Assembly (NCBI GenBank): GCA_963971425.1 | Contig: OZ020514.1 | Coordinates: forward strand, 28,012,602 to 28,076,601 | Source of the DNA: Bryoerythrophyllum caledonicum | Taxonomy: Eukaryota > Streptophyta > Bryopsida > Pottiales > Pottiaceae | Length of the DNA stretch: 64,000 nucleotides | Direction: 5' to 3' | Shown here: positions 10,599 through 23,219 of the stretch, piece by piece | How positions within the stretch are numbered: position 1 is the stretch's first letter | How the letters are laid out: every line of letters begins with the position of its first letter | Notes under the pieces: model-generated | Database searches by the model: none | What the model was told of the DNA's origin: nothing | The model's input: the letters and a program-made list of their open reading frames with translations, nothing else | Position numbers and translations under genes: made by a program

Positions 10599-13080
10599 TT
10601 AGGTCGGAGAGAGTTCCTCTTCATTGTTAGAGAGTGCCTTCATTGCAGCTTCAATCCTTTGCACAAAATTTTTGGCGACAAAATCATCCATGAACATGTC
10701 TTTTAGCGCACACTCAACATTGTCAATCCAAACTGCAATGATGCAATTCATGCGGGTCATGAATGTCGTCGTAGCGGCCTCTTCAGTGGCAATTGCATGC
10801 TTGCTCCTTTTTGCAAAATGCATTGTTGCCGCCTCCTCCAACTTCATAAGGAACTTTGTGTGTCCAATGGGAGTGTTGTCTTACCTTCTTTGTTGGACCT
10901 CACCGATATTATTGTCTCCTAGAGCAAGTGATTGCGGTCCGAAAATCCGAAGAACGAATCACGCTCTTTGCACCAATGGCCACCATAGCTTCTGCAGAAT
11001 AATTTATGTTGTGTTAGATTGTCTAACGCTCATGCTCAAATCTCAACCTCAAAGTCATTGGTCATCCAAAAGAACGGATCCACGTGCTCACATTGATACA
11101 ACCCGTGCATTCGGAGGCTCGAGTCCCTTGAATTCATCAAATCACGCCAAAACTTGTTAATAAGAAATTTGTAAGGTTCTTGGTTGAGTGAAAGATTCCA
11201 TCGATTCAATTTGTAGCCCATTGGCATGTCTTTCATAACGCTCAGGAGCTCATACCACCACCGCGGAAGTGGTGTTTGATATGTGGGGCAAAATCTATTC
11301 ATGCATGCCACAGAATCAAGGCATGTCAAGTAGAAAACATGCGTGCAAGATCCCATTGAATAGGCTCCTTCTAGGCTAAATTTTCCCAAACACAACGAGC
11401 ACGTTGGCCCATTTTCAAGCCTCTCTGGAAAGCTTCCGGACGCTCTTGTGGTTGCCTTTGTAGGATCAATAGCAGAGTTCCTCACTGCATACAACACCTA
11501 ATCCTCCTCTAGTTCATTTCACTAGCCAACTTGACCATAGTCGATTAAGGCCTCATTTAAATGACGTAGCACCTCAAATACGGTGTTGCAATGTGCCCAA
11601 CTGGTCACGTGGGTTGTCAAGTTGATAAATTTGGAGTAAATCACAACGTCCAAGTAGCGCTTCATATTGTTGCCGCTCATGCTACATAACAATGCTCAAA
11701 TGGCAATCTTATGCCAGGCTTGTGGTTCTTCATTTCCTTCAGTGTCGTAACTAAAGCCTAGTTCAACATTGTGGCCAAAAGAGCTAATGAGGTGGAAGCC
11801 AAATCAGCGCACAACACTGGTGCGTCTAAGTCGTCCACACACTTCTACACTTTCTGTGCAACTAGATTGTTCACGGCCTCTTCTCTGCCCAATTTTGCTA
11901 GTGTTTTTCCCTTCTTTAAGATGATGGTGGAATTAGCTTTTTCTGAGGCATACGCAATCACCTCGTCTTTGCAAAGCTTGTGATCCACGGGGATGATCTC
12001 TATGCAAAGTTGTTCGACCGCCACCTTTTGGCTTGCATCAAACTTTCTCTCATCCGCATTTGTCTTTTCAGCGACAATTTTTGCCACCATCTTGTGCACT
12101 TTTGAGTCATATTTGGCTTCCAAGCGTCGGCAATCCCCTCTCCTAAACTATCCGTCAAGGATGTTTGTATGCCCTTGTTTGCCGTTAAATGGCGTGCATT
12201 GAGCTCCAACAGTCAAGAATCAAAGTTGCCATCACGATTGATGGACAACGATAGGGAATCGTTGGTCAAGGGGCTAGAGGTTCAAATATTGATGGCAAGC
12301 ATGAATACCGATTGCGCTTCGTTGCAACACGCCTAGTTTGGTCCACCGGAAGGTCATCGTTGTCAACATTGAACAACAATGGCGCCAATGATCTCCAAAA
12401 CCATGGTGTCCACTATTTTCAAATCCAATTCCTCCTGTAACTCAAATATCTTGAGCACAAAGGCATTTGTGTGATCTCTCTTACTCGCATCAATGTACTC
12501 TTCCAACATAGCCCTCCTCCATTAGAGTATCTCAGCTCTTTCTCAACTTCAAGATTTCGGCACGGCTTAATGCTACTGATTCTGCTAGATCATTGGCGTG
12601 CTTTTGTAAGTCCTCCACGATCACCTCTATAGCCAACTTCTCTTGTAATACTTGCTTCATCGTTTTTCTAGAGTTTCTTCAAGTTGTGCTTCAAGGCTAA
12701 ATAGGTCGTTGTGCAGAGCATCCTAGAGGGACTGGCAAACTCTTTTATAGTCTTTGTGCCATTCCGTCGATCTCTCCTCTACCATAGCAAGAGATGCCTT
12801 CATCTTGTCCCTCTCTACTGTCAATACATCCAGCTCAGATTCAATCCTCGCATTCTTTTCTTGTTCAAAGTCAAATTAGGTCCATATAAGGTGGCTTTTG
12901 GAAGTAGAGAGGCAACGTTTAAGGGCGTTGATTGTAGGTAGATGGCCAAGGGAGTCCCCATCGTTCTTTAAACTTGGGCTTGACAATCGACTACGATCCA
13001 TCGAGGTATCATGTACCAAGTTGTCTTTGAATGTTGGTTCTTCACTGGTACCATTATAACACACGGGGCCCATGATGCTT
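10599..13080 (-). pseudogene. Decayed coiled-coil / RING-like protein gene
   Basis: On the minus strand, coding-like pieces follow in order but in shifting frames. At about 12875-12660 is a heptad-like, Glu/Lys-rich stretch (for example ERDKMKASLAMVEERSTEW) broken by one TAG. At about 12665-12540 is another coiled-coil piece ending SRAEILKLRKS. The piece at 12123-11845 is 92 codons and charged. The 11497-11036 piece of 153 codons contains a RING-like pattern: CSLC, then SCTHVFYLTCL, then FCPTYQ. In a working C3HC4 RING the tyrosines in the last two motifs would normally be His and Cys, so zinc binding is probably impaired. A charged 82-codon piece at 10847-10599 may be the C-terminal end. The family is not identified. 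Confidence 0.4.
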
Positions 13081-14189
13081 GTGTGTCAAATACAAGGTGT
13101 AAGAGGTTGTACTTCTTGTGTGGGCATTGTTGTCATTTTTAGCACGTAGAGGTCGAGAATGACACTTGCTACAGCGCCACATGAGTAGACTCCCTTGCAC
13201 AATGCAAAGTCTTTCAGTCCACCCGTTGATCCAACTTCAACTCCGTGTAGACCATCGTGGCAATTTTGTAGCTCATCTTGCCCTTTGGAAATGCTTGCCC
13301 TAGTAACAACATTTTCTACATCTTATGGGCCTAGTGAACAAGGTGAGGATCAATTGAATGCTTGAAATTTGAATATTGAGTTAATTCGAATTGGATGTTG
13401 AATACTTATACGTATTACATTACATTGAGTTGTAATTCACAAAACCAGATATATGTGTCTGAATCATGATACTAAAATCATGTGAATAGAAATATATTAT
13501 TATTTGTTCAAGTAAATGTCCATTATAGTACAAATAACTTATAAGTAGCATGTTAAAAATAAGTGATTGTGAAGGTGAATTTTTGTATATGAAATTTAAT
13601 CTTGAATGATTACACCAATTTATAACACTTGAAACTTAATATGGAACTCTTAAATATTATGGTTTGATAATATTGAATCAGTTATATTATTTTTAGATCA
13701 ATGCCTAATGGGTTTTTTTTTTTGCATTAATTTGGACAAATTGAAATATCTTAGTATTTGAAGTTGGGACTATGGTTCATTTTTTCAAAGCGATTAATGG
13801 GTCATCAAACTTTGTCTTCACTTGGTGTGAAAGTTTTGCAATAGATGGATTAATTTACTATCATGTTATTATATTAAGCATAATACTAATTCCTTGCACA
13901 CCAATATTTAGAGGCATAAAAAAAGTGAGCATATTCAAAACTATTCATATCTTTTTATTTAGTTGCAAAAATAATCTCTATGAATAGCATGTTATTTAGT
14001 TACAAATGAAATGTCATATGGAGCAAAGATTACCAATTAAATAAAATTGAAGATGCCCATTAGGCATCGATGGCAAAGGCACCACATATGCAATCTCTAG
14101 AGCCAACTACCAGCGACTAACGCAGTCCTCGTCTTTTGCCTTTACAGTCTCATACATGTAGAACGTGACCTTCGAATCATATATGGTGC
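13081..14189. other. No gene seen; AT-rich
   Basis: From about 13.35 to 14.04 kb the sequence is strongly AT-rich with homopolymer runs and no domain-bearing frame. A 71-codon plus-strand open frame near 13.8 kb has low-complexity composition and is not supported. Confidence 0.45.
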
Positions 14190-15340
14190 TTACGAGCCCC
14201 CATTTACACACTTCAATGTAGACTTTTCCCAGAAAGCTCGCGGGAAATGGAAGAGGATGTTATCCAAAGACATGTCATTATGCAGATAATGAGTCTGGTG
14301 TACAAAGTACTCAATGTGGAAGAAGGCCCACGCAAGATCGGTGCGCTTTGCTCTAAAGACATCAACACGGTGCCCCTCTTCAATCATGTTGTTCTAAAAT
14401 CCATGCGTCAACATTGCGGTCAAGATCATGTCGTCGACATTTGATTTGAAAGGAGCCTCAAGGTAGAGCATCTGCCACAAGGTACCGCCAATCTACCACA
14501 AGTTGAAGCCTTTAGAGCGCTCTTTGTGCACTGTTACCCACTTCATGCAATTGCGATGCGGAAATCATACGGCAAGGGCCTTGGCTTGGAACTCACAAAC
14601 CTTGATGGACATGGTAGTGTGATTTGGAATTTTGCTTGTTAAGGCTCAGTGCAGAGGAATTTGTTCATCTCCCTGAATGTAGCACTTTCAAACCTCATAA
14701 AACGCCCCGCAACGTCTGCCTCCAACGCAGTCCACCCGAACGTCGTGTTGCCCAAACACGTGGTGTTCTCCGCAGAAATGATACGTATTTTCAGTGTCGT
14801 AGATGTCCTAGTAGCATCACTTGTTGGTCTAGCTAGCGTGCCATGAAACAAAAGCCTCATTCCAACTAGACAATTTGGCCTTGTACTTAGTTTACTCAAC
14901 AATGCCCTTGGTTCCATCCAGGTGCGAGTACTTCTTAAGTTGCTAGCCGAATTTCACAAAGCATCCTCCAACCGGTGCTCCATCTACCTCTCAATGTTGT
15001 TTTTACGCTTGTCCTCGAACCCCTTGTCTTCCTCAAGTGCTCGTATACACCTCTCCTTCATTTTGGCCAAGAACGCCTTTCATCTATTCTCAGGATCGTG
15101 CATGACATAGCGTGGATTTAGCCTTGCCAGCAAAGTCTGCATATAGTACTTGTAAATTGACCTTGTAGTAAGGGTCTTGCACTTTTCAATTAGATTGTCA
15201 AGTTGTTCAGCATCAGTGGCAATAGCCCTTGAATGAGACTCCACATACCTTGGAGCCCCGTTCTTCCCCTTCTAACCGCGGTTGTTCTTCTTGCAATTAC
15301 CTTAGGACTTTTTGAGGTTGTTGGAACAACCTTCCATTGT
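14190..15340 (-). pseudogene. Decayed minus-strand gene of unknown family
   Basis: Read on the minus strand from about 15340, one frame gives a coherent hydrophilic protein (for example APRYVESHSRAIATDAEQL, then DNLIEKCKTLTTRSIYKYY) with only isolated stops: TGA near 15079, TAG near 14982 and TGA near 14957. A 92-codon open piece follows in a shifted frame at 14917-14639, and a 65-codon piece at 14387-14190. The regular spacing of stops in otherwise continuous sequence is typical of a pseudogene, not random DNA. No domain is recognised. It may belong with the pseudogenes at 10.6-13 kb on the same strand. Confidence 0.4.
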
Positions 15341-15579
15341 TGATTTCCGTATGCCTACAAAACAAAACAAAATGTAAAATCCCATCCCCCCAAAGCTAGA
15401 AGGACCCTCAATCTCAATTACAAGATTGGATCTGGAATTCCAAATTTTTTACAATCAGAGTATTTTCAAATTAATCAACCATGGCGTAGTTGTGAGTGGA
15501 GTGAAATTTGTAGAGGTGGAAAAACACGGCGACAAGGACTTGTTGGCGCTCCTTCACAATTCAAATCTCAAGAATCCAA

Positions 15580-16736
15580 ATCATTTTGCCAAGGATGAAT
15601 CAAAGAATGAGCTCAACATAAAGGATGATGGATTTCGGACAAGAAGAAAAATGCAACGATTACATTATTTTTTTCAATTGGTTCATTGAAGATGGATCGT
15701 TAAGAGTGACGTGGAACGCACACAACAAATTTTATATCATCATGAGTTTGGTAGACAATTTCAAGGCGCGCAATCTGGATGTCTGTTATTAATTGCGGAC
15801 GTATACAATGAATTAACCAAGGTTTGGCACCAAGTCGGAGATGCATATGGTGTATGCAAAACTAGTGCTGGAGAAGCACGTGGATTGGAGTTTGGTGAGG
15901 ATGAAGACAAAGCTCCATCCAGCACCATCAAGGGGATATATCAAAAAACGTGCCATGGCTTCTAGACATCCTTGCAACATGCGGAGCGAACGAGAATGAC
16001 GCATCAACAAAAGTCATTGCACTAATTCTTGATGGCAAAGGCGAGATTGTTGTAGAAGATAAGGACAGCATTCTAGCCATGTTTGGCCATCTGTTGCGAC
16101 AAACGGAGACCAGCGATGTAGTAGAGCCGCAGGAATTTGCAGGCGAATCGATAAAGACACACGGGATTGTAAATGGCAAACGCAGCGAAGACACGACAAC
16201 CCACCCGGATTTGCGGCTGAAGCATAATTCAATGTTTAAATAAGGTGCGACTACACAAACGATACCTCCAAAAAGCGGGTTATGCCGAAGGTTACGGACA
16301 AAGAGTTTCGGGACCGAGTCATCAATAATCTTGAGGAACAACTTGAGCAAGCGCGTCTTCAGAAGATTATTCATTGGGCAATGAAGGCAAAGATGGAGGA
16401 GGCCGAGAAACAGTTGAAGGTTGTGAACCACAACATCTAGTTTCTTGAGGTGGAGGTTGCGGTAGTGGCAATGACCAAGAAACGGATGGTGGCTTGGATG
16501 GAGTGGCGTAAAGGCATCAACCACGATGCATGTTCTAGAGGCGAGTGCAATCGGACATGGTCAAAGCGAGAAGTTTTTGCATTGGTCGGGAAGTAATGCC
16601 TGCCTTTGAAAACGGGCGAGCATTCGGACCTCAACATCACCGTGCCATTCCAGAACGCTCCAACGGCACCCAGCAAGGACAACAACAATGGAGGGTTGTT
16701 GAGTATGCCTCAAAGCACAAAGCATAAGTTTTGAAA
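15580..16736 (+). pseudogene. Decayed plus-strand gene with C-terminal coiled coil
   Basis: Coding-like plus-strand sequence changes frame several times. A block around 15660-15780 includes the aromatic-rich piece FFNWFIEDGSLRVTWNAHNK. The piece at 15711-15965 is 84 codons and acidic towards its end. The piece at 15950-16243 is 97 codons. A final block at about 16275-16590 reads as a coiled coil (RVINNLEEQLEQARLQKI, then AMKAKMEEAEKQLKV) with one TAG near 16438. The organisation resembles the coiled-coil pseudogene on the minus strand at 10.6-13 kb, but I could not show sequence identity. The function is unknown. Confidence 0.4.
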
Positions 16737-19585
16737 TCATTGTCCTAGCCCGTAAGCATTAAAGGCGTCGGTGAGTAGGTCCATTTTGTGTGAATCATTT
16801 TCTGTCGAAATGGCCACGTAGAAGGTGATTGTCAAATTTTGTAAATTATAAATTTAGAAATAGAAAATATGTTTCTATTTTTGAATCTAAAGGATTTTGT
16901 TTAAGTTTGAATTTTGTTTTTTTGACGGAACTTGGAAACAATCACATATTCAAATGTTGCATACTAATTCAGTTGAAGGTAAGTACGACACAAATCTCAA
17001 CCTTCATTGTTTTCACTTAAGAATGCATAAAAACAAAGGATTTCAATTTTTTTGAAAAATATTTTTTCTATTCTTGGAATAACTCATGATAATTCTTTTC
17101 ACCTTTTAGATTTCAGATCCAACAATTATTTCCATATGAAAAAAAAGAACTGCTATTGTAAACAAAAGACCAATTTCAAAATCTGTGGTCGTTGCAGGTC
17201 CATTTTCCTCTATTACATGTGATTTTGGCGTGCAATGACGTAACACAAGGTGGAATATAGATCCATTGAGCATATGAAATGTCTAGTGATAAAAATATGC
17301 CATTATCTTGAGTCAAAGTACGCTGGCCATATCCGGGCATAGTGAAAAAAACAATTTTGCACTCTTCATACAATCCACTTGGTCAAAATTTACGAATTAT
17401 TTTGGGTGTCTTCAGTAGTAGTTAGCTTAAAGATCCTATGCTTGAGAAATATTGAATGGATGATTTAATAAGTCTAATCATATCTGAAGTCAAAGTGACA
17501 ATTTTGAGGTGGTTTTGGTGAAACATAAGGCTTAGTCTTCTAAGAATTAATTTCCATTGCAAAAAGCACGAGTTCACAAACTTCCTAAACACTTGGTTGT
17601 AGAGATTGAGATATTATGGTGTTTTAATGATAGAAGATGGTTTTTTCTATCCTTCAGTATAAAGATCAATGGAGTATAACTTTAGCTACTATCAAATTTT
17701 TAAAGTACACAAGTTTGTGATTTTATAATAATACGGTGTACAAGACTTCAGGTCATTTTATGCCAACTTTTACAAGTAGAAGACGGGTGAAGCATTGTAT
17801 AAAAAACTTTCTGAGGCAGGGTAAAAATGATTGAAAATTTGTACTGCAAATTTTTTACAACTATCAAAGTCAAAGTCATTGAATGTGCTTAACACAGTGA
17901 GGAAAAATACATTCATTGCCACTTCAAAGGTCTAACACTATTATCTTCAGGCGATTGGGGGGACAAATTGGCAACCATGGCAATCGGGTGGCAATCTTAG
18001 AGCAACCGGACGGCAACAATGGGGTGACCGTGGCGACTAGGCAACGACCACATGGCAATGTGGGTCGGCCATGGCAACTAGGCAGCGACTAGGCGGCAAT
18101 CGGGGGTAATTGGGCAACCGCTTGTTAACTCGCGTTCAAACAACATCTCGGACGAGACAAACGTTTGAGATGTCAGGGACGCCCGGGACCTCGAATTTTG
18201 GACGTATGTGACATTCTACCTAGGGTGGATATAGAATCTGAGACCTACCTTGTGATCATGGTCAAAAATACTTGGTAACATGCTAGATCCATATCGATTT
18301 GGCCATGCATGGCACCACTTATTTCAATTGTTGGACCTAGGCAATCCTCCCTATCTCGTTTCAAAATCCAATGATAAAAGCTCCAATGCGGCGTATGAGT
18401 GCTTTCATTAAGTGGAGTTGGGGTTGCAACTTACATTTTTTGAAGTACGAAGGTGTAATTGATTACTCTTATCTATGTTCTTAGTTTACTAAGATAGAAG
18501 AGACCGTCTTTTAGCATAAGCTCATTGTTAACGATAATGTGGTGTATTGCTTATGCTTACAGGCTCCTTCTTTCTTGTTGTGATATTAGGTAGGAGAGCT
18601 TGTCATCATAGATACTATTCTACCATAGATAATATCATGTACGCATATCTATATTTATATCTATTGTTTCTCTTCATCTCTCACTTTGATTAGTTTTTCT
18701 TTTATATGTTTATTTTACTCTTGTACTAATGCTTTCTAGGGTGTTCTAGATTCATGTTGCCATAGATCGGAAGCACCCGTATATTCTTGCCTTCTAGGGA
18801 TGTTGTAGAATGTATATTGAAGGAAAAGTATTCTCGGCTATAGATGGTGTTTAAATCCCATTTATTCCTAAAAAAGACAGTCCATCTCAAGGATTGAAAG
18901 GAGGAGAAATTGTAGTATAAACTGCCATTGGTTTTAAAAGAAAATTTGACGCAAAACCTCTTTATGGCGTCATCACGTATTCCTTGCATGTTGTTTTGGT
19001 ATGCCCCAAATCCTTAGCAGGTTTTTGGGCAGTTTATCTTTTTTTCACATTGGGTTATTCCTTAAGAAACCCTGTGTTCCAAATACCTCCAACACTAAAT
19101 TTTTTTGGCTATGAGTGTAGGTGGTCAGTTTATAATGGTTGTAAGACGTACGACCTAAGTTTAGCCTGCAAGATTTGGATATTTTGAAACAAGGTTTGAG
19201 GTATAATGTCGATCATTGTCTGATGGATATGGCTCGTGCGACGGTTTCAGAGTCTTTGTTTGAACAAGTCGGGGCTTGACTATATAAATTATAGACCAAC
19301 TTGTGTGTAGCTTATGCTTCGGATGTGGTGATTGACTAATCAAGATTCAACTGAGGTACGCCATCTTCTAAATCAGAACCAACACATGTCTATTCTCTTG
19401 GCTTAGACTGTACTCATTACAAATCGTAATGGGTATTATTACCTATGCTCACCCTTTCCTTGGAATGGTTTACAGGTGCCCAATCACGGGGGCAACATTG
19501 TTTACGCCTTAGGTGGCATTTTACAAGAAGGCACTCCTCTCAGAGGTTTTTTTTTAGTACAGGTGATTGAGGTACTATAGTCCAA
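16737..19585. other. No gene seen; AT-rich non-coding DNA
   Basis: Long AT-rich DNA with many homopolymer runs and no domain-bearing reading frame. It contains the GC-rich GGCAAC patch described separately and, at about 18.17-18.20 kb, a GGGACGCCCGGGAC motif. Short open frames of 60-87 codons near 18.7-19.3 kb show no coding signature. Confidence 0.5.
17940..18140 (+). repeat. Irregular GGCAAC / GGCGAC repeat patch
   Basis: GGCAAC, GGCAAT or GGCGAC recurs about a dozen times within 200 bp, with CATGG and GGGTGG spacers. It makes a G-rich island in AT-rich surroundings. The spacing is irregular, so it is cryptic simplicity rather than a clean tandem array. Confidence 0.65.
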
Positions 19586-19822
19586 AACACCATATTCAGT
19601 ATATTGGGAGATTTCCAGGACTCTGAAAGGTATGAATGGTTTTCCCAATAGTAATCATTTGTGCACATTCAAGTTGACTTGAGCTAAATATGTATCCATA
19701 TTATATGTACAGGACAAATTTAATTATATAAATTTACTAAACATTTGCATCTTTAGGTCGATTTAAGCTTCATGTAATATTTTGGGAGGCTCCCAATCTT
19801 CCAATATATTGAATATGGTGTT
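19586..19822. mobile_element. MITE-like foldback element, 237 bp, with CCAA target duplication
   Basis: The left end begins AACACCATATTCAGTATA and the right end is its reverse complement with few mismatches, giving terminal inverted repeats of about 28 bp. CCAA lies directly outside both ends (19582-19585 and 19823-19826), consistent with a 4-bp target duplication. The interior has no coding capacity. The superfamily is not clear from the ends. Confidence 0.7.
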
Positions 19823-19826
19823 CCAA

Positions 19827-20565
19827 GCATAAAGAAACTTAAACCAAGGTCCTGCCTTGGTGTAGGTGGTGAGCTAGTGTTCTAATGGTGAGACGGTTTT
19901 ATCACGTACACCATGGTATGAAGCTTTTCTACACTTGTACCACTATCCATAGGTTGTTTTGCATCAATGTTGTTACTGGTCTTTTTGTTCCAGTGCAATA
20001 TCGTAGCTTCACAATATTAAAAGAAGTGGTTGGTGAGATTTTCTAGAAGAGGATGGTGAGTTCAGAAACTTGCGTATTCTACTAGAGAAGCCTCCCGCTT
20101 TTCGGGTTTGGTGATTCTTTTGCATTTAGAAGGAGATGACTTCCCAAGTCCATCTTCCTAGATTTAAAAAACATATCTTCGCCTTTATGACAAAGGTTAG
20201 GACAGTTTTCCAATAAACACAAGTTTTTGATAATAACACTTCAAACCTGGTGCTCTAAATTGAGAAGTTAAATTTTAAACCTCATTCGTGTATATTATTG
20301 CTTATCCTAATGTTTATAGTACTCTTTGAATATATAGCACCCTCAAATAAACCCTAAAACTCTGTTGAGGATAATAATTGCAAAACCTAGACTAATATCA
20401 TACTAAAATAGATAAATTCTACAATCCTTAATTCCAACAATTAGAGTCATGTAAAACTTCTTGAACCCTTCCGTAACTCTCTTGTTGCCAATCCTAAACC
20501 ATAACGCACAACTGTCCTCGCACAACTTTTAATATATAAGATTTATAAGAACTACAATTATCCTC
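19827..20565. other. No gene seen
   Basis: AT-rich sequence between the MITE-like element and the 40-bp repeat array. No open frame above 60 codons with recognisable content and no clear repeat was noticed. Confidence 0.45.
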
Positions 20566-20569
20566 GAGT

Positions 20570-20830
20570 CTGGTATATCTAAATATAATAAGTCGAGACA
20601 TCTTTGGGTCGAGGATAACTTCATTCGAGAAGTAAATATCCTTGAGAAGTAGTTATTCTTGAGTCAAGGATAACTAAATATGAGAAGTGGAGGTATCCTT
20701 ATGTCAATGATATCTTCATATGAAAAGTGCACTTATTTCAATTTGGAAATATCTTCATTTCAAAAGTGCAATTATCCTTGACTCGAGGAAAATTACATTT
20801 TAGAAGTGGACTTGAATAACATATTGGGCG
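20570..20830 (+). repeat. 40-bp dyad-symmetric tandem repeat, diverged array (copy 1)
   Basis: Units of the type TCGAGGATAACTTCATT...GAGAAGTG recur with ATAACT or ATATCT anchors at about 20615, 20670, 20710, 20749 and 20789, mostly 40 bp apart. Each unit joins TTATCCTCGA-like and TCGAGGATAA-like halves, so neighbouring units can form hairpins. The same family is at 30.5 kb. The array ends about 100 bp before the copia 5' LTR. Confidence 0.7.
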
Positions 20831-20929
20831 GATGTTTAGTTTGCCTTCTTGTCCAATTTGTTTGTTAGGTAGAGGTCTTGCCGATCCGATAGAGTCAACA
20901 CCAAATTGATTGTTTCGTAAGATAAGAGA

Positions 20930-21190
20930 TGTTAGAGATTAGAGTTGCTTGTAGTTCTCATAATACTGTTTATGGTTGAGGTAGATTTAGAAGGAAAAGT
21001 AAAGGGGAAAAAATAGAGAGAGGTGACAAGAATTTGGAATAGTCTCATTTGTATTGGCAAAGGTTATTACCAATTGATGCTATAAGTGAAGGCCTTTGAA
21101 AGAAGGCCATATTTCACTCCAAGCATTGTTTTTGATACCATGCTTGTTTCATTTGCTTATGTAATCATATCTCTATATTTTTGAACCTCA
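20930..21190 (+). repeat. 5' LTR of the copia element
   Basis: 261 bp, TG...CA bounded. It shares aligned blocks with the 3' LTR, including GAGGTAGATTTAGAAGG and TCCAAGCATTGTTTG-type sequence. Its left edge lies about 100 bp right of the 40-bp repeat array. Confidence 0.9.
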
Positions 21191-21719
21191 ATGGATTATA
21201 GGCCACCTCATGTAGGTTGCGGGTGTAGAGTTTCGGTGCACATTGGTTAGATGAAGATCTTGAGAGTCTTTGAGTGTTGGAGGTGTACATGATCCAATTT
21301 GGAGCATTGGAGGTGTACAAGAGTTGACTCAAGGTTGTTGGACCATTGGAGGTGCTCAAGTTTTGATTCAAGGCCGTTGGAAGCATTGGAGGTGATTCAA
21401 GATGGCCCAAAGAGTTTTTATGAGCATTGGAGGTGCACAGTTAAGGCTGTTGGCTTTGTAAGTGTACTTACTTGCAATTTTTTACTTTTGCACTTTGTCC
21501 ATACACATAGTATACAATCCGTATGGGTAGCCCTAAAATTTGAGAGTTTTAGGTATGTATGCACTATGCCCATACACATAATCAATAATCCGTATGGATA
21601 GCCAAAATTTAAGTGTTGTAGGTGCATAAGTGCACATTGGAGTCTAAAAAGGGCTCATTTGAGTGATTGAGGTGCACTAGTGCGCATTGGAAAGTAAGAG
21701 TTGGTGTTGGAGTGCAAAT

Positions 21720-22500
21720 ATGGCAGCTTATGATGTTGAGAGCGCTAGATTTATTGATAAGTTCAAAGGTGAGAACTTCAAGCTTTGGAGTTTCAAGATA
21801 GAGATGGTGTTGGCATCCATGGACCTTTGGGAGATTCTCAATATCTCTAAGGAGCCTTCATCCAAAGACGATGATCCAAAGATGAAGAAGAACTATGATC
21901 AGCGAGTGAAGAAGGCCATGTCCGTCATTGGCCTCAACTTGGTGGACAACCAACTTACCTACATCAAGAGTTCCAAGAGACCAACAGAAGCATGGAAGAC
22001 TTTGTGCAACATCCACGAATCAGGGAGTTTTTCCTACATCCTCTTCATTCGCCGCAAGTTCTTCACAACCAAGATGCAAGGCGAAGATGATTTATTGAAG
22101 CATGTCAATGAAGTGAAGGCACTTGCGGATCAATGTACTTGCTTGGATGTCCCGGTGAGAGATAAAGATGTAGTCATGACCTTGCTTGAGAGTTTGCCGC
22201 CTTCATATAAACACTTGGTCACGGCCTTGGAGACCTTGGCAATGAAGGAACTCACCATGGAGTTTGTAACGGCTCGGTTGATGCATAAAGTGTCCAAGCT
22301 CAAGAAGAAGGAGCCCAATGGCGACGATGCAGCCTTAGGGTCAAAACAAGTCAAGTTGGGGGCTCTTCTTCACGTAGCAAATCCAAGATATGTTACAATT
22401 GTGGCAAACTGGACCACATTGCACGAAATTGCTTTAAGCCAAAGAAGTGGGAGCGGGACAACGCAAACCAAGCTAAGGAGAAGGGAATGCCAATCATGCA
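21720..22500 (+). pseudogene. gag: copia gag with frameshifted CCHC zinc knuckle
   Basis: The frame from the ATG at 21720 reads as a copia gag: it opens MAAYDVESARFIDKFKGENF and then has LWSFKIEMVL, typical of the UBN2/gag family. It packages element RNA into virus-like particles. An upstream start 33 bp earlier is possible but lacks family similarity. The zinc knuckle CYNCGKLDHIARNC is at 22391-22432 but in another frame, so a frameshift lies in or just before the G-run near 22357. The knuckle fits C-X2-C-X4-H-X4-C, so the RNA-binding residues survive at DNA level. Confidence 0.88.
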
Positions 22501-22519
22501 AAGGAGGAAGATGACTACG

Positions 22520-23219
22520 CATTTACAACTCAAAGTGGACCACATTCCAAGTCCATGAGTGAGTGGATCATGGATTCGGGCGCCACAAAAGACATGAAAC
22601 CTCATAAAGCGGCATTTGACACGTATAAGGTGATTATTCCACAGAATGTGCATTTGGGTGATGATAGTGTTGTGGAGGCCGTTGGCGTCGGATCTATTGT
22701 TGTCGAAGTACTTGTAAGGGTTGCTCTAAGAGGTTTAGAATCAAGGACGTTCTCCATGAGTCCAAGTTGCAAGTAAACTTGCTCTCAGTGAGCATACTTG
22801 TGACAAGTGGAATGAAGGTGCATTTCAATGTGGATGGATGTATGTTGGGGGAACCAAATTAAGATGTTCTTGTAGTAGCACCTTGTGAAGGCAATTTGTA
22901 TCAAGCAACTTTCATGAAAGTCTTCGAGGCTGATGCGGCCAATGTGGCACAATCACCAAAAGAGAACGGCGCATTGGAGCATCGGCATCATTGTCTTGGT
23001 CATTTGAAGGTGAGAAGTGTGCATTTACTTGAAAGCATGGTAAGTCGCATGGCTCTTGGCAAAGATGAATTATCATATTTATTTTTTGAAGGGTGCAACA
23101 AAGAAAAGCAACATAGGCCACCATTTCTGAAAGATAGAGCGATGTGTACAACAATGCCTTTGGAGATTGTGCATTCAAATGTGTGCGGCCCTATGAGGAC
23201 CACTACCATAGGTGGTGCA
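22520..23219 (+). pseudogene. copia protease and start of integrase (GAG-pre-integrase zinc domain)
   Basis: From 22555 the frame reads MSEWIMDSGATKDM, where DSGA is the aspartic-protease catalytic motif (22573-22584). Further on, at 22896-23215, are HHCLGHL and CNKEKQ, matching the HHCC zinc domain before the integrase core, then a stretch equivalent to the GPM motif. Frameshifts and stops separate the pieces; one stop is near 22774. The open frame ends where the TIR element at 23220 interrupts the integrase. Confidence 0.85.
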
